DNA of 64,000 nt from Rhizobiales bacterium GAS188 (lineage in GTDB: Bacteria; Pseudomonadota; Alphaproteobacteria; Rhizobiales; Beijerinckiaceae), in contig FNSS01000001.1 in the NCBI GenBank assembly GCA_900104855.1, positions 620,001 through 684,000 of the forward strand, given 5' to 3'. Below, in pieces: positions 1-11,244 of the stretch (position 1 is the first letter of the stretch; each line of letters begins with the position of its first letter). The notes beneath the pieces are model-generated. The model searched no databases. It was not told where the DNA came from and saw only the letters and a list, made by a program, of their open reading frames with translations. A program made the position numbers and the translations under genes.

Positions 1-1152
1 CGGCACGCCGGCAAGCGAGAACATCAGCACCATGAGCACGAAGGCAAAGCCCGGCTGCGATTTCGAGAGGCCGGCGAGATCGTCGATGGTCTCGACGGGA
101 CCGTCCTTGGTGCGCATGGCGAGGATGCAGGCGAAGGTCCCGACCGTCATGGCCATGTAGATCGCCATGTAGATGAGGACGCCGTTCACCCCGTCCTGCG
201 TGTTGGCGGAGAGGCCGACCAGCGCATAGCCGACATGGCCGATCGACGAATAGGCCATCAGCCGTTTCAGGTTGCGCTGGCCGATGGCCGCGAAGGCGCC
301 GAGCGCCATGGAGGCGATGGCGATGAACACCACGATCTGGCGCCATTGCGACGCGTCCGCGCCGAAGCCCTGGATCAGCACGCGCGTCGTCAGCGCCATC
401 GCGGCGATCTTGTTGGTGGCGGCGAAATAAGCGGTGACGGGGGTGGGGGCGCCCTCATAGACATCGGGCGTCCACATATGGAAGGGCACCGCCGAGATCT
501 TGAAGGCGAGACCCGCCATCAGGAAGACGAGGCCGAAGATCAGGCCGGGCCCGGTATCGGCCTTCACGGCGGCCGCAATGCCTGAGAAGCTCACCGTCCC
601 AGTGAAGCCGTAGATCAGCGAGGCACCGTAGAGCAGCATGCCCGACGACAAGGCGCCGAGCACGAAATATTTGAGCCCCGCTTCGCTCGCCTTGGCATTC
701 TCGCGATCGATCGCCGCCAGCACGTAGAGCGACAGGCTCGACATTTCGAGGCCGAGATACAGTGCGATGAGATCATTCGCCGAGATCATCAGCAGCATGC
801 CCAGCGACGACAACAGCACGAGGATCGCGAACTCGAAGCGCTTGGTGCGCGCCCCGCTCATATCGTCGATCGCCAGCGCCAGCGTGGCGGCCGCGCCGAG
901 CAAAGTGACGATCTTCATGAAGCGCGAGAAGTCATCGGTGATGAAGGCGCCGTTGAAGGCGGTCGCGGTCACCGCAGGCTGAAGGAACGTCGCCAGCGCC
1001 GCGATGATGAGGATCGCGAAGGCCGCGCCGTGGACGAGGTTGACCGACCGCAGCCCCTGGAAGGCTCCGACCATGAGCAGCGCCAATGCCCCGATCGCGA
1101 GCACAAGCTCGGGAAGGATGTTGGCGAGCGAGGGAAGCGCGACGGCCGTCAT
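1..1152 (-). CDS. nuoN: NADH-quinone oxidoreductase subunit N (NuoN), partial
   Basis: This is an antiporter-like membrane subunit of respiratory complex I, part of the proton-pumping arm. The 384 visible residues are N-terminal, starting [15 protein letters not shown]; the frame is open to the window edge, so roughly the last 100 residues of a usual 480-residue protein are missing. It is very hydrophobic, with successive membrane segments and the proton-antiporter (Proton_antipo_M) type of sequence. It follows nuoM by 10 bases and is normally the last subunit gene of the operon. The ATG at 1152 is the natural start. The identification relies on family resemblance and on position after nuoL and nuoM. 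Confidence 0.96.
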   Translation of the reverse strand, partial: MTAVALPSLANILPELVLAIGALALLMVGAFQGLRSVNLVHGAAFAILIIAALATFLQPAVTATAFNGAFITDDFSRFMKIVTLLGAAATLALAIDDMSGARTKRFEFAILVLLSSLGMLLMISANDLIALYLGLEMSSLSLYVLAAIDRENAKASEAGLKYFVLGALSSGMLLYGASLIYGFTGTVSFSGIAAAVKADTGPGLIFGLVFLMAGLAFKISAVPFHMWTPDVYEGAPTPVTAYFAATNKIAAMALTTRVLIQGFGADASQWRQIVVFIAIASMALGAFAAIGQRNLKRLMAYSSIGHVGYALVGLSANTQDGVNGVLIYMAIYMAMTVGTFACILAMRTKDGPVETIDDLAGLSKSQPGFAFVLMVLMFSLAGVP

Positions 1153-1162
1153 GTGAGGAGCC

Positions 1163-2668
1163 TCATTGGACCGCCAGCGCGGCGGCCTTCACCGCGCCCA
1201 GCGCCAGCCCGGTCGATTTCAGGAGAGCCTCGGTCGGTGCCGAGAAGGCTTCGAGGATCACGCCGGGGCGCACGCCGTAGAAGATGACGAGAGCCACGAG
1301 CGGCGCCATGATCCAGATCTCGCGCGGCGACAGGTCGAGCATATTGGCGAGCTCGGGCTTGGTGAGCTTGCCGAAGATGATCTTGCGATAGAGCCACAAC
1401 GCATAGGCGGCCGACAGGATCACCCCGAAAGTCGCGAAGAAGGCGACCCAGCTATTGGCGCGGAAGGTACCGACCAAAGTCAGGAACTCGCCGACGAAGC
1501 CCGAGGTTCCGGGCAATCCGACATTGGCCATGGTGAACACCATGAAGGCCGCAGCATAGAGCGGCATCTTGTGCACCAGCCCGCCATAGGCCGCGATCTC
1601 GCGCGTATGGGTCTGGTCGTAGACGACGCCGACGCAAAGGAAGAGCGCGCCCGAGACGAGGCCGTGGCTCACCATCTGGAACATGGCGCCCTCGATGCCC
1701 TGCTCGGTCATGGAGAACAGGCCCATGGTGACGAAGCCCATATGGGCGACCGATGAATAGGCGATCAGCTTCTTCATGTCGTCCTGCATCAGGGCGACGA
1801 GGGAGGTGTAGATGATGGCGATGATCGACAGCGCATAGATGAGCGGCGCGAAATATTGCGACGCGTCGGGGAACATCGGCAGCGAGAAGCGGATGAAGCC
1901 GTAACCGCCCATCTTCAACAAGATGGCGGCGAGGATGACCGAGCCCGCGGTCGGCGCCTCGACATGCGCGTCGGGCAACCAGGTATGGACCGGCCACATC
2001 GGCATCTTCACCGCGAAGGAAGCGAAGAAGGCGAGCCAGAGCCAGGTCTGCATGGCGGGCGGGAAATGATAGGCGAGCAGCGCCGCGATATCGGTGGTGC
2101 CCGCCGTCTTCCACATCGCCATCACGGCGATCAGCATCAGCACCGAGCCGAGCAGCGTGTAGAGGAAGAATTTGAAGCTCGCATAGATGCGCCGCTTGCC
2201 GCCCCAGACCCCGATGATGAGGAACATCGGGATCAGCCCGCCCTCGAAGAACAGGTAGAACAACACGAGATCGAGGGCCACGAAGACGCCGATCATGAGG
2301 GTCTCGAGGATCAGGAAGGCGATCATGTATTCGCGCACCCGCCTGTCGATCGAGGTCCAGGAGGCGAGGATGCAGAACGGCATCAGGAAGGTCGTCAGCA
2401 GGACGAAGGGCAAGGAATAGCCGTCGACGCCGAGCTTGAAGGTGATCGTGGAGGAGATCCACGAGGTCTGCTCGACGAGCTGGAAAGAGGAGTTCGCCGG
2501 ATCGAACTGCCACCAGGCGATGAGCGACAAGAGGAAGTTCACGAGCGTCGTGAACAAGGTGATGTAGCGGATATTGGAGAGCGCCGCCTCGTCCTCGCCG
2601 CGCACGAACAGGAGCAGCGCCACGCCGATGAGCGGCAGGATGAGAAGACCGCTGAGTACGCCAGGCAT
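1163..2668 (-). CDS. nuoM: NADH-quinone oxidoreductase subunit M (NuoM)
   Basis: NuoM is the second antiporter-like subunit of the complex I membrane arm. The protein has 501 residues, a normal length, and starts [19 protein letters not shown]. It has about 14 hydrophobic segments and the conserved Proton_antipo_M core, including the stretch [19 protein letters not shown] and the [10 protein letters not shown] segment that follows. The open frame runs further upstream, but the ATG at 2668 is chosen because it overlaps the nuoL stop in a TGATG junction, a usual sign of translational coupling. Confidence 0.97.
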   Translation of the reverse strand: MPGVLSGLLILPLIGVALLLFVRGEDEAALSNIRYITLFTTLVNFLLSLIAWWQFDPANSSFQLVEQTSWISSTITFKLGVDGYSLPFVLLTTFLMPFCILASWTSIDRRVREYMIAFLILETLMIGVFVALDLVLFYLFFEGGLIPMFLIIGVWGGKRRIYASFKFFLYTLLGSVLMLIAVMAMWKTAGTTDIAALLAYHFPPAMQTWLWLAFFASFAVKMPMWPVHTWLPDAHVEAPTAGSVILAAILLKMGGYGFIRFSLPMFPDASQYFAPLIYALSIIAIIYTSLVALMQDDMKKLIAYSSVAHMGFVTMGLFSMTEQGIEGAMFQMVSHGLVSGALFLCVGVVYDQTHTREIAAYGGLVHKMPLYAAAFMVFTMANVGLPGTSGFVGEFLTLVGTFRANSWVAFFATFGVILSAAYALWLYRKIIFGKLTKPELANMLDLSPREIWIMAPLVALVIFYGVRPGVILEAFSAPTEALLKSTGLALGAVKAAALAVQ

Positions 2669-4665
2669 CAGCGGGCTCCCGCGATCATGAAATAAGTGAT
2701 GAAGGCGGCAACCCCGATCAGCATCGCGAAGGCGTAGTGATAGAGATAGCCGCTCTGCAGCCGCACCGCCCCTCTGGCAACGTCGATGACGCGTGCCGAC
2801 ACGCCGTCCGGGCCGAGCCCGTCGATCATGCGCCCGTCGCCCTGCTTCCACAGGAAGCGCCCGATGGCCTTCGCCGGACGCACGAAGATGACCTCGTAGA
2901 TCTCGTCGAAATACCACTTGTTGAGGAGGAATTGGTAGAGAATAGGGTTGCGGGCGGCGAGACGCACCGGCAGCGATGGGTTCGCCACATAGAACCAATA
3001 AGCGACGCCGCCGCCGATCAGCATCATGACGAGCGCGGAATGCTCGACCCAGAAAGGCACCTCCTCGATCTTCTTGACGATATCCTCGTCGAAGATGAGC
3101 GAGTTGTTCCAGAAATGCTCGGCCGCGCCGCCGAAGAACACGCCCTTGAAAGCAAGGCCCGCAAACAGGGAGCCGAGCGCCAGCACCGCGAGCGGCACCA
3201 GCATCACCAGCGGGCTCTCATGCGGCACGATCGGGCCGTGGTGCTCATGCGCGTCGTCGTCGCCATGCGCGTCGGCATGAGCATGGGCATCGGCCGCACC
3301 ATGGCCGTCCGCGGCTGCCCAATGCGGCGTTCCGAAGAAGGTCATGAAGATGAGGCGCCATGAATAGAAGGAGGTCATGAGCGCGGCGATCGTGGTGCAC
3401 AGGAAGGCGAAGACATGGCCGGGGCGGTCGGTCGCGTAGGCCGCCTCGATGATGGCGTCCTTCGAATAGAAGCCGGCCGTCAGCGGAAAGCCGGTCAGCG
3501 CCAAGGTGCCGATCACCATCATCCAGCCTGTGAAGGGAATGGATTTCCACAAGCCGCCCATCTTCCGCATGTCCTGCTCATGGTGCATCGCGGTGATCAC
3601 CGAGCCGGCGCCGAGGAACAGGAGCGCCTTGAAGAAGGCGTGCGTGAAGAGGTGGAAGATGCCGACCGAATAGGCGCCGGCGCCGAGGCCGACGAACATG
3701 TAGCCGAGCTGCGAGCAGGTCGAATAGGCGACCACCCGCTTGATGTCGTTTTGCACGAGGCCGACGGTCGCGGCGAAGAAGGCGGTCATGCCGCCGATCG
3801 CCAGCACGACCGTTTGCGCGGCCGGCGCCTGCTCGAAGAGGGGCGAGAGGCGCGCCACCATGAACACACCGGCCGTGACCATGGTGGCCGCATGGATGAG
3901 GGCCGAGACCGGCGTCGGTCCCTCCATGGCGTCGGGCAGCCAGGTGTGCAGCAGGAATTGCGCCGACTTGCCCATGGCGCCCATGAACAGCAGCAGGCAG
4001 GCGAGTGTCAGCGCCGGCCAGTCGAAGCCGATGAAGTGGTAGCTGCCCTTGGCCATCTCGGGCGCACGGGCGAAGATATCGCTGAGGGAAACGGTGCCGA
4101 ACAGCGTGAAGACCAGGAAGATGCCGAGCGCGAAGCCGAAATCGCCGACCCGGTTGACGATGAACGCCTTGATGGCCGCGGCATTGGCCGAAGGCCGGTC
4201 GTACCAGAAGCCGATCAAGAGGTAGGAGGCGAGGCCGACCCCTTCCCAGCCGAAGAACATCTGCACCAGATTGTCGGCCGTCACCAGCATCAGCATGGCG
4301 AAGGTGAACAGTGACAGGAAGGCGAAGAAGCGCGGCCGCGACGTATCCTCCGCCATGTAGCCGATCGAGTAGAGGTGCACGAGCCCGGAGACGGTGTTGA
4401 CCACGACCAGCATCACGGCCGTCAAGGTGTCGATGCGCAGCGCCCAGTCGGTCCTGAGCCCGCCCGAGATGATCCAGGGCGCGATGTCCACATGGAAAGA
4501 CTGATGGCCGAGACCGACCTGGAAGAAGGCGATCCAGGAGAGCACCATGCCCAGCAACAGGAAGCCGGTGGTGACGACCTCAGCGCCGCGCGCGCCGATG
4601 ATACGGCCGAAGCCGCCGGCGATGATGAAGCCGAAGAGCGGCAGGAAAACGATCGCTGAATACAT
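2668..4665 (-). CDS. nuoL: NADH-quinone oxidoreductase subunit L (NuoL)
   Basis: NuoL is the distal antiporter-like subunit of complex I and carries the long lateral helix. It has 665 residues starting [15 protein letters not shown]. An N-terminal Proton_antipo_N region is followed by the antiporter core ([24 protein letters not shown]) and a C-terminal extension ending in a hydrophobic helix ([20 protein letters not shown]). Between transmembrane segments lies a His/Asp/Ala-rich insert encoded at about 3230-3310 ([21 protein letters not shown]), which resembles metal- or proton-binding loops seen in related NuoL proteins; that role is inference. It is 37 bases downstream of nuoK. Confidence 0.97.
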   Translation of the reverse strand: MYSAIVFLPLFGFIIAGGFGRIIGARGAEVVTTGFLLLGMVLSWIAFFQVGLGHQSFHVDIAPWIISGGLRTDWALRIDTLTAVMLVVVNTVSGLVHLYSIGYMAEDTSRPRFFAFLSLFTFAMLMLVTADNLVQMFFGWEGVGLASYLLIGFWYDRPSANAAAIKAFIVNRVGDFGFALGIFLVFTLFGTVSLSDIFARAPEMAKGSYHFIGFDWPALTLACLLLFMGAMGKSAQFLLHTWLPDAMEGPTPVSALIHAATMVTAGVFMVARLSPLFEQAPAAQTVVLAIGGMTAFFAATVGLVQNDIKRVVAYSTCSQLGYMFVGLGAGAYSVGIFHLFTHAFFKALLFLGAGSVITAMHHEQDMRKMGGLWKSIPFTGWMMVIGTLALTGFPLTAGFYSKDAIIEAAYATDRPGHVFAFLCTTIAALMTSFYSWRLIFMTFFGTPHWAAADGHGAADAHAHADAHGDDDAHEHHGPIVPHESPLVMLVPLAVLALGSLFAGLAFKGVFFGGAAEHFWNNSLIFDEDIVKKIEEVPFWVEHSALVMMLIGGGVAYWFYVANPSLPVRLAARNPILYQFLLNKWYFDEIYEVIFVRPAKAIGRFLWKQGDGRMIDGLGPDGVSARVIDVARGAVRLQSGYLYHYAFAMLIGVAAFITYFMIAGAR

Positions 4666-4702
4666 CGCCCAGGCCTAATCCCTAATCCCTTGAGAGCGGG
4701 GG

Positions 4703-5011
4703 TCAGCCGCGCATCATGTTGACGTCTTCGACCGCGATGGTGCCGCGGTTGCGGTAGTAGACGACCAGAATGGCGAGCCCGATCGCGGCTTCCGCGGCCG
4801 CGACCGTCAAGATCAGCAGCGCATAGATCTGCCCGAGGATATCGCCCCGGAAGCTCGAGAAGGCCACGAGGTTGATGTTCACGGCGAGCAGGATCAGCTC
4901 GATGCACATCATGATCAGGATGATGTTCTTGCGGTTGAGGAAGATCCCGAACACGCCGAGCGTGAACAGGATGGCGGCAACCGAGAGATAATGGGTGAGG
5001 CCGATGACCAC
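4703..5011 (-). CDS. nuoK: NADH-quinone oxidoreductase subunit K (NuoK)
   Basis: NuoK is a small three-helix membrane subunit of complex I (MrpC-like). At 102 residues it has the usual length. A GTG at 5011 is chosen as start because it gives the expected N-terminus (M)[19 protein letters not shown] and has AGGA about nine bases upstream; the open frame continues far upstream without homology. The conserved membrane glutamates are visible in the segment [19 protein letters not shown] and in [16 protein letters not shown]. It lies 11 bases after nuoJ. Confidence 0.95.
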   Translation of the reverse strand: MVIGLTHYLSVAAILFTLGVFGIFLNRKNIILIMMCIELILLAVNINLVAFSSFRGDILGQIYALLILTVAAAEAAIGLAILVVYYRNRGTIAVEDVNMMRG

Positions 5012-5022
5012 GCTTACGTTTC

Positions 5023-5646
5023 CTATACGCCTTGCCGGAAAGGCACCTTGCGCACCTCGATCGCCGTGAGCTTGGTGCGGCTGTTCTGCTCGAGGGTGTT
5101 CTGGCGCTTGACGCCTTCGCGCCGCTGCAGGGTCAGCACGATCGCTCCCACCATGGCGACGAGGAGGATCAGGCCCGCGGCCTCGAAATAAAAGACATAG
5201 GTGGTGTAGAGCGCCTGGCCGATCGCCTTGACGTTCGAGACGTTCTGGGCGTTCACAGCGACCGCGTTCACGGCGAGCGGGGCGCCGGCGATCTTGCCGC
5301 CGGCCACGACCGTCGCGCCGATGAAGATCAGCTCGATCAGGAAGATGACGCCGATCAGGGCTCCGACCGGCAGATATTGCAGGAAGCCCTGCTTCAGCTC
5401 CGCGAAGTCGACGTCGAGCATCATCACCACGAAGAGGAAGAGGACGGCGACCGCGCCGACATAGACGACGACGAGGATCATCGCCAGGAATTCGGCCGAG
5501 AGCAGCAGGAACAGCCCCGCCGCATTGACGAAGGCGAGGATCAGGAACAGCACCGCATGGACGGGATTGCGGGCCGCGACCACCATGAAGGCCGACGCCA
5601 CCATGACGGCCGAGAACAGGTAGAAAAAGGCGAAAGAGAGATCCAT
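5023..5646 (-). CDS. nuoJ: NADH-quinone oxidoreductase subunit J (NuoJ)
   Basis: NuoJ is a membrane subunit at the interface of the peripheral and membrane arms of complex I. The protein has 207 residues, starts [18 protein letters not shown], and has about five transmembrane helices. The conserved helix [20 protein letters not shown], which contains the pi-bulge region important for coupling in this family, is present. A gap of 205 bases separates it from nuoI, the largest gap without an inserted gene in this operon; I saw no gene or clear signal in it (5647-5851). Confidence 0.96.
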   Translation of the reverse strand: MDLSFAFFYLFSAVMVASAFMVVAARNPVHAVLFLILAFVNAAGLFLLLSAEFLAMILVVVYVGAVAVLFLFVVMMLDVDFAELKQGFLQYLPVGALIGVIFLIELIFIGATVVAGGKIAGAPLAVNAVAVNAQNVSNVKAIGQALYTTYVFYFEAAGLILLVAMVGAIVLTLQRREGVKRQNTLEQNSRTKLTAIEVRKVPFRQGV

Positions 5647-5851
5647 TCGTCCTGTTGCTCCGCCGTCCTTTGCTTCGCTCGCCCGCTCTCAGGAGCGGCC
5701 ACGACGCGTTGCGCCGTCTATAGACGCGAGGCCAAGCGCGCACAATGCAAGTTCGGCCGCATTATGGCCATGCGCAGTCGCAATGCGCCGACACAAGGCT
5801 GCGATCTCCAATTCCCCTCGCGAAACACTGCCCTGCATGACCTGTTCCAGC

Positions 5852-6340
5852 CTAGCGGTAGGGGGCGTCCAGGGCGATGTTGCGCGCGATCTCGCGCTCC
5901 CAGCGCGCGCCGTTCTCGAGAAGCCGGTCCTTGTCGTAGAACAGCTCCTCGCGGGTCTCGGTCGCGAACTCGAAATTCGGCCCCTCCACGATGGCGTCCA
6001 CCGGGCAGGCCTCCTGGCACATGCCGCAATAGATGCATTTCGTCATGTCGATGTCGTAGCGCGTGGTGCGCCTTGTGCCGTCATTGCGGCGCGGCCCGGC
6101 CTCGATGGTGATCGCCTGGGCGGGGCAGATGGCTTCGCAGAGTTTGCAGGCGATGCAGCGCTCTTCCCCGTTCGGATAGCGGCGCAGCGCATGCTCGCCC
6201 CGGAAGCGCGGCGACAGCGCTCCCTTCTCGAAGGGGTAGTTCAGCGTCGCCTTCGGCTTGAAGAAATAGCGCATCGACAGGAAGAAGGCGGAGACGAATT
6301 CCTTGAGGAACAAGGATTTCGCGACGTGATCGAGTGACAT
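5852..6340 (-). CDS. nuoI: NADH-quinone oxidoreductase subunit I (NuoI)
   Basis: NuoI is the ferredoxin-like subunit that carries iron-sulfur clusters N6a and N6b on the path from NADH to quinone. The protein has 162 residues and two CxxCxxCxxxC[P] motifs, [12 protein letters not shown] (Cys62, 65, 68, 72) and [12 protein letters not shown] (Cys102, 105, 108, 112). The frame extends 17 codons upstream, but the ATG at 6340 gives the family N-terminus [20 protein letters not shown]. It lies 79 bases downstream of nuoH. Confidence 0.97.
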   Translation of the reverse strand: MSLDHVAKSLFLKEFVSAFFLSMRYFFKPKATLNYPFEKGALSPRFRGEHALRRYPNGEERCIACKLCEAICPAQAITIEAGPRRNDGTRRTTRYDIDMTKCIYCGMCQEACPVDAIVEGPNFEFATETREELFYDKDRLLENGARWEREIARNIALDAPYR

Positions 6341-6419
6341 GGCATGAACCTCGAGTTCAAGCTCTAGAAATGGCCGGAACAGGCCGGGCAACAGGCAAGA
6401 GGTGCGGCATGGCTTTGCC

Positions 6420-7439
6420 TCACACGCCGACCGGCGCCCAGCCGAAAATCTGCAAGACTGCCGCGACGACGACGACCATGACGATCGAGATCGGCAGGAA
6501 CACCTTCCAGCCGAGCCGCATCAACTGGTCGTAACGATAGCGCGGCACCATGGCCTTGACCATGGCGAACATGAAGAACACCAGGCACACCTTGAGCACG
6601 AACCAGATGACGCCGGGCACCCAGGTGAACGGGGCGAAGGGGATGGGCGAGAGCCAGCCGCCGAGGAACAGGATGGTCGTCATGGCGCACATCGAGACCA
6701 CGGCGACATATTCGCCCAGCATGAACATCATGTAGGGTGTCGAGGAATATTCGACCATGAAGCCCGCGACGAGCTCGGATTCGGCTTCCATCAGGTCGAA
6801 GGGCGGCCGATTGGTCTCGGCCAGCGCCGAAATGAAGAAGATCACGAACATCGGGAAGAGCGGCAGCCAGTACCAGCTCAGGAAGCCGAAGCGACCGTCC
6901 TGCGCCAGGACGATCTCCGTCAGGTTGAGCGAGCCCGCGCACATCAGGACGGTGATGATCACGAAGCCGATCGAGACCTCGTAGGACACCATCTGGGCAG
7001 CGCAGCGGAGCGCCGCGAGGAACGGGTATTTCGAGTTCGAGGCCCAGCCGGCCATGATCACGCCGTAGACGCCGAGCGAGGAGATGGCGAAGATGTAGAG
7101 GATGCCGACATTGATATTGGCGATCGCCCAGCCGGCCGAGACCGGGATCACGGCCCAGCCCGCGAGCGCCAGGACGCAGGTCACGAGCGGGGCGAGGAGG
7201 AAGATGCCCTTCGAGGAGCCCGACGGGATGATCGGCTCCTTGAACACGAATTTCAACAGATCCGCGAAGCTCTGCAGCAGCCCGAAAGGGCCGACCACAT
7301 TGGGGCCGCGGCGCAATTGCACCGCCGCCCAGATCTTGCGGTCGGCGAGCAGGATGAAGGCGACGCTGACGAGCAGCAGCACGAGCAGGACGACGCTCTT
7401 GATCACGACGATGAGGATGGCGAGCAGCATGTCGGGCAT
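6420..7439 (-). CDS. nuoH: NADH-quinone oxidoreductase subunit H (NuoH)
   Basis: NuoH anchors the peripheral arm and forms much of the quinone-binding chamber of complex I. The protein has 339 residues, starts [17 protein letters not shown], and has about eight transmembrane helices. Family segments include [20 protein letters not shown] near the N-terminus and, in the acidic loop facing the quinone site, [20 protein letters not shown]. It begins three bases after the nuoG stop, so translation is probably coupled. Confidence 0.97.
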   Translation of the reverse strand: MPDMLLAILIVVIKSVVLLVLLLVSVAFILLADRKIWAAVQLRRGPNVVGPFGLLQSFADLLKFVFKEPIIPSGSSKGIFLLAPLVTCVLALAGWAVIPVSAGWAIANINVGILYIFAISSLGVYGVIMAGWASNSKYPFLAALRCAAQMVSYEVSIGFVIITVLMCAGSLNLTEIVLAQDGRFGFLSWYWLPLFPMFVIFFISALAETNRPPFDLMEAESELVAGFMVEYSSTPYMMFMLGEYVAVVSMCAMTTILFLGGWLSPIPFAPFTWVPGVIWFVLKVCLVFFMFAMVKAMVPRYRYDQLMRLGWKVFLPISIVMVVVVAAVLQIFGWAPVGV

Positions 7440-7442
7440 CGT

Positions 7443-9545
7443 CTACTCCGCCGCGATCGGGGTTGCGGCACGCGCGAGCTCGGAGCACTGCGCCATGACG
7501 TTCGAGGCGCGCGCGATGGCGTTGGAGAGATAGTAGTCGCCCTCGGCGCCCGGGAAGGGCGCGGATGACGGCGCGGCCTTCAGCCCGGCGAGCGCGCCGA
7601 GCGCCGTGGCGCCGTCGCTTGCCGCGATCCTGCCGAGCTCGATCAGATGCGGATGGGCGCCATAAAGCGCCTTGCGCAGTTGGGGCAGCGAATCGAAAGG
7701 CAAGATCTGCCCGATGGCGCCGGAGAGGCCGCGCAGGATGGCCCAGTCGTCGCGCGCATCGCCCGGCGGGAACACGGCGCGCGCGCTCATCTGCACACGC
7801 CCCTCGAGATTCACATAGATGCCGGACTTTTCGGTGTAGGCCGCGCCCGGCAAGATGACGTCCGCGCGATGCGCGCCGCGATCGCCATGCGTGCCCTGAT
7901 AGATCACGAAGGCGCCGGATGCGCCCAAGGAATTTGGGGCGATTTCGATCTCGTCGGCGCCGAGGAGATAGAGGACGTCGAGCGCTCCGGGCTTGGCCAT
8001 GGCGCGAGCGTCGAGCCCGCCCTCCCCCGGGACGAAACCGATATCGAGGGCCCCGACGCGCGAAGCCGAAGCGCCGAGCACCGAGAAGCCGTTCCAGCCT
8101 TCGCGCACCAAGCCGAATGCTTGAGCGAGCTTCGCTGCGAGCGCGAGATTTGCGGGCCCCTCTTCGCCCGCGAGCGCCTGGCGCCCGAGGATGAGGAGCG
8201 GCTTCTTCGCGGCGCGCAAGGCTGCGGCGATGTCCCCCTCGCCCGCGGCGATAGCGGCGAGCGTCTGGGCGCCGGCCCCTAGATAATCATAGGGATAGGT
8301 CAGATCGGCGCGCTCGCCGATGAGGCCGATGCGGACATTGCCCATGCGCCAGCGCTTGCGGATGCGCGCATTGAGGACGGCGGCGTCGCGACGCGGATTG
8401 GCGCCGACGATCAAGATGACATCCGCCTCCTCGATGCCGGCAACCGTGGCGTTGAACAGATAGGAGGCGCGGCCGAATTTGGGATCGAGGGGCGAGGAGT
8501 CCTCGCGCGCATCGGTATTCTTGGAGCCGAGCTTGTCCATCAAAAGCTTGAGGGCGAACATCTCCTCGACGCTCGCCAATTCGCCCACGATGGCACCGAT
8601 GCGCTCAGGCCTTGCCGCCTTGAGGCGCGCCGCGATTGCAGCGAACGCCTCCTGCCAGGAAGCGGGGCGCAGCTTGCCACCGGCGTCGCGCAGATAGGGC
8701 CGATCGAGACGCTGCGTCCGCAAGCCGTCGACCACATGGCGCGTCTTGTCGGAGATCCACTCCTCGTTCACGTCCTCATTGATGCGCGGCAGGACGCGCA
8801 TCACCTCGCGGCCGCGCGAATCGACGCGGATCGCGGAGCCTAGGCCATCCATGACGTCGATCGATTCGGTCTTGGTGAACTCCCAGGGGCGGTACTGCAT
8901 CGCCCAGGGCTTCGCGGTCAGCGCGCCCACGGGGCAGAGATCGACCACATTGGCCTGCAATTCCGAGCGCATCGCATGCTCGAGATAGGTGGTGATCTCC
9001 ATATCCTCGCCGCGCCCGATGGCGCCGAGATCGGCGACGCCCGCGACCTCGGTGATGAAGCGGACGCAGCGCGTGCAATGGATGCAGCGATTCATCGAGG
9101 TCTTGACGAGGGGGCCGAGAAACTTGTCCTCGACGGCGCGCTTGTTCTCGTGGAAGCGCGATGAGTCGACGCCATAGGCCATCGCCTGGTCCTGCAGGTC
9201 GCACTCCCCGCCTTGATCGCAGATCGGACAATCGAGCGGGTGGTTGATGAGCAGGAACTCCATCACGCCTTCGCGCGCCTTCTTCACCATCGGCGTCCTG
9301 GTGTTGAGGACCGGCGGCTCGCCGTTCGGCCCCGGGCGCAGATCGCGCACCGCCATGGCGCAGGAGGCCTGGGGCTTCGGGTTGCCCTTCACCTCGATCA
9401 GGCACATCCGGCAATTGCCGGCAATCGACAGCCGCTCATGGAAGCAAAAGCGCGGGATCTCCGCGCCGCCGGCCTCGCAGGCCTGCAGCAGCGTGTATTC
9501 GGCGGGGACATCGACCTCACGGCCGTCGACGATCAGCTTGGTCAT
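7443..9545 (-). CDS. nuoG: NADH-quinone oxidoreductase subunit G (NuoG)
   Basis: NuoG is the large iron-sulfur subunit of the complex I peripheral arm. It has 700 residues. An N-terminal 2Fe-2S ferredoxin domain carries Cys34, 45, 48 and 62; then comes the His-Cys3 ligand set for cluster N5 (His102, Cys106, 109, 115) and a 4Fe-4S site (Cys154, 157, 160 and 204). The rest is a degenerate molybdopterin-oxidoreductase fold. The extra CxxCxxxC motif for cluster N7 seen in some NuoG proteins is not apparent. Its ATG overlaps the stop of the preceding small exported-protein gene by four bases (ATGA). Confidence 0.97.
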   Translation of the reverse strand: MTKLIVDGREVDVPAEYTLLQACEAGGAEIPRFCFHERLSIAGNCRMCLIEVKGNPKPQASCAMAVRDLRPGPNGEPPVLNTRTPMVKKAREGVMEFLLINHPLDCPICDQGGECDLQDQAMAYGVDSSRFHENKRAVEDKFLGPLVKTSMNRCIHCTRCVRFITEVAGVADLGAIGRGEDMEITTYLEHAMRSELQANVVDLCPVGALTAKPWAMQYRPWEFTKTESIDVMDGLGSAIRVDSRGREVMRVLPRINEDVNEEWISDKTRHVVDGLRTQRLDRPYLRDAGGKLRPASWQEAFAAIAARLKAARPERIGAIVGELASVEEMFALKLLMDKLGSKNTDAREDSSPLDPKFGRASYLFNATVAGIEEADVILIVGANPRRDAAVLNARIRKRWRMGNVRIGLIGERADLTYPYDYLGAGAQTLAAIAAGEGDIAAALRAAKKPLLILGRQALAGEEGPANLALAAKLAQAFGLVREGWNGFSVLGASASRVGALDIGFVPGEGGLDARAMAKPGALDVLYLLGADEIEIAPNSLGASGAFVIYQGTHGDRGAHRADVILPGAAYTEKSGIYVNLEGRVQMSARAVFPPGDARDDWAILRGLSGAIGQILPFDSLPQLRKALYGAHPHLIELGRIAASDGATALGALAGLKAAPSSAPFPGAEGDYYLSNAIARASNVMAQCSELARAATPIAAE

Positions 9546-9892
9546 TGGCAGCTCGCAATGATGTTCTGCACTCGCGCCAGCAAATCCCGGATGAGGGCCG
9601 GCGACGGCTTGCCCTTGAGGTTCAAGATGCCCTTGAAGTCGTTGGGGTCGACGGTGACCGGGCCGCCCTTCAGGGCATCGCCGTATTTGCGCCTGACCTC
9701 ACCGGCCCGGTTGGCATCGAGCTGGATATTGCTCTTCACGAGATCGAGGATCTCCTTGCGGATGAGCTGGACCTCGTCGAGATCGACCGTACAGCTGCGC
9801 GCCTGCGCGGCGCCGGTCGCAAGCCCAAGCGCCAGCAGCACGCCAACCGCGATGGCCGCCCAGCCTCGATGCCGCAAGCTCGACACGCTCAT
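9542..9892 (-). CDS. small exported protein within the nuo operon, function unknown
   Basis: This 116-residue protein has a clear signal peptide: a basic start (MSVSSLRHRGW), a hydrophobic core and a likely cleavage at AQA|RS near residue 32. The mature part of about 84 residues is charged and looks helical, with a Cys near each end (Cys34 and Cys115) that could form a disulfide in the periplasm. I do not recognise a family. It lies between nuoF (29-base gap) and nuoG (ATGA overlap), so it is almost certainly co-transcribed and translationally coupled with a cytoplasmic subunit although its product is exported. The open frame extends upstream, but only this start gives a coherent signal peptide. 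Confidence 0.8.
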   Translation of the reverse strand: MSVSSLRHRGWAAIAVGVLLALGLATGAAQARSCTVDLDEVQLIRKEILDLVKSNIQLDANRAGEVRRKYGDALKGGPVTVDPNDFKGILNLKGKPSPALIRDLLARVQNIIASCQ

Positions 9893-9921
9893 GCCACCAC
9901 CCGGAGGAGATGCTGCATGAC

Positions 9922-11229
9922 TCACTCCGCCGCCTGCAGCACGGGGACGGGATCGGAATGCGGGTTGGCCGCGTAGCGGTCGATGCGCTCCTCGATCTCG
10001 TGGCGGAAATGGGCGATGAGACCCTGGATCGGCCAGGCGGCGGCGTCGCCGAGCGCGCAGATGGTGTGGCCCTCGACGCGCGTCGTCACGTCGAGCAGCA
10101 TATCGATCTCGCGCTTCTGGGCCCGGCCTTCGGCCATGCGGGTGAGCACCCGCCACATCCAGCCCGTGCCTTCGCGGCAGGGCGTGCACTGGCCGCAGCT
10201 CTCATGCTTGTAGAAATAACTGATCCGGGCGATCGCCCCCACGATGTCGGTCGACTTGTCCATGACGATGACGGCGGCGGTGCCGAGCCCCGAGCGCAGC
10301 TTGGAGAGCGAATCGAAATCCATCGGCGTGTCGATGATCTGGGCCGCGGGCACCAGGCGCACCGAGGAGCCGCCGGGGATCACCGCCTTGAGATTGTCGA
10401 AGCCGCCGCGCACGCCGCCGCAATGCTTCTCGACGAGCTCGCGGAAGGTGATGCCCATCGCCTCCTCGACATTGCAGGGCTTGTTCACATGGCCCGAGAC
10501 GCAAAACAGCTTGGTGCCGACATTGTTGGGCCGCCCGATGCCGGAGAACCAGGAGGCGCCGCGCCGCAGGATGGTGCCGGCGACCGCGATCGATTCGACA
10601 TTGTTGACGGTGGTCGGGCAGCCATAGAGGCCCATATTGGCCGGGAAGGGAGGCTTGAGGCGCGGCATGCCCTTCTTGCCCTCGAGGCTTTCGAGCAGCG
10701 CCGTCTCCTCGCCGCAGATATAGGCGCCGGCCCCGTGATGCACATACATGTCGAAGGGATAACCGTGGACGTTATCCTTGCCGATGAGCTTCGCCTCATA
10801 GGCCTCTTCGACCGCCCGCTCCAGCGCCTCGCGCTCGCGCACATATTCGCCGCGGATGTAGAGATAAGTGGCATTCGCACCCATGGCGAAGGAGGCGATC
10901 AGGCAGCCCTCGATCAGGAGATGCGGGTCATTGCGCATGATCTCCCGGTCCTTGCAGGTGCCGGGCTCAGATTCATCAGCGTTTACAACGAGATAATGCG
11001 GACGCCCGTCGCCTTGCTTGGGCATGAAGGACCATTTCAGCCCAGTCGGGAAGCCGGCCCCGCCGCGCCCTCGCAGGCCCGAGGACTTCATCTCGTTGAT
11101 GATCCAGTCGCGGCCCTTGTCGATGAAGAACTTGGTGTCGTCCCAGGCGCCGCGCTTGCGCGCCGAGGGCAGGTCGGCACCGTGCCGGCCGTAGAGATTG
11201 GTGAAGATGCGGTCCTTGTCGGCGAGCAT
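9922..11229 (-). CDS. nuoF: NADH-quinone oxidoreductase subunit F (NuoF)
   Basis: NuoF is the NADH-oxidising subunit of complex I; it binds NADH, FMN and the 4Fe-4S cluster N3. It has 435 residues. The glycine-rich nucleotide-binding stretch [13 protein letters not shown] (51-63) and the FMN-site segment with [15 protein letters not shown] (83-97) are present. Cluster ligands are Cys345, 348 and 351 in [14 protein letters not shown], with Cys391 in HTICALGD. It starts [14 protein letters not shown], 15 bases after nuoE. Confidence 0.98.
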   Translation of the reverse strand: MLADKDRIFTNLYGRHGADLPSARKRGAWDDTKFFIDKGRDWIINEMKSSGLRGRGGAGFPTGLKWSFMPKQGDGRPHYLVVNADESEPGTCKDREIMRNDPHLLIEGCLIASFAMGANATYLYIRGEYVREREALERAVEEAYEAKLIGKDNVHGYPFDMYVHHGAGAYICGEETALLESLEGKKGMPRLKPPFPANMGLYGCPTTVNNVESIAVAGTILRRGASWFSGIGRPNNVGTKLFCVSGHVNKPCNVEEAMGITFRELVEKHCGGVRGGFDNLKAVIPGGSSVRLVPAAQIIDTPMDFDSLSKLRSGLGTAAVIVMDKSTDIVGAIARISYFYKHESCGQCTPCREGTGWMWRVLTRMAEGRAQKREIDMLLDVTTRVEGHTICALGDAAAWPIQGLIAHFRHEIEERIDRYAANPHSDPVPVLQAAE

Positions 11230-11244
11230 GACAGCCTCGATCCC

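Noticed and set aside
3415-6111. Several plus-strand frames opposite nuoL, nuoK, nuoJ and nuoI
   Set aside because: All are mirror frames of identified subunits with low-complexity Glu/Arg/His composition.
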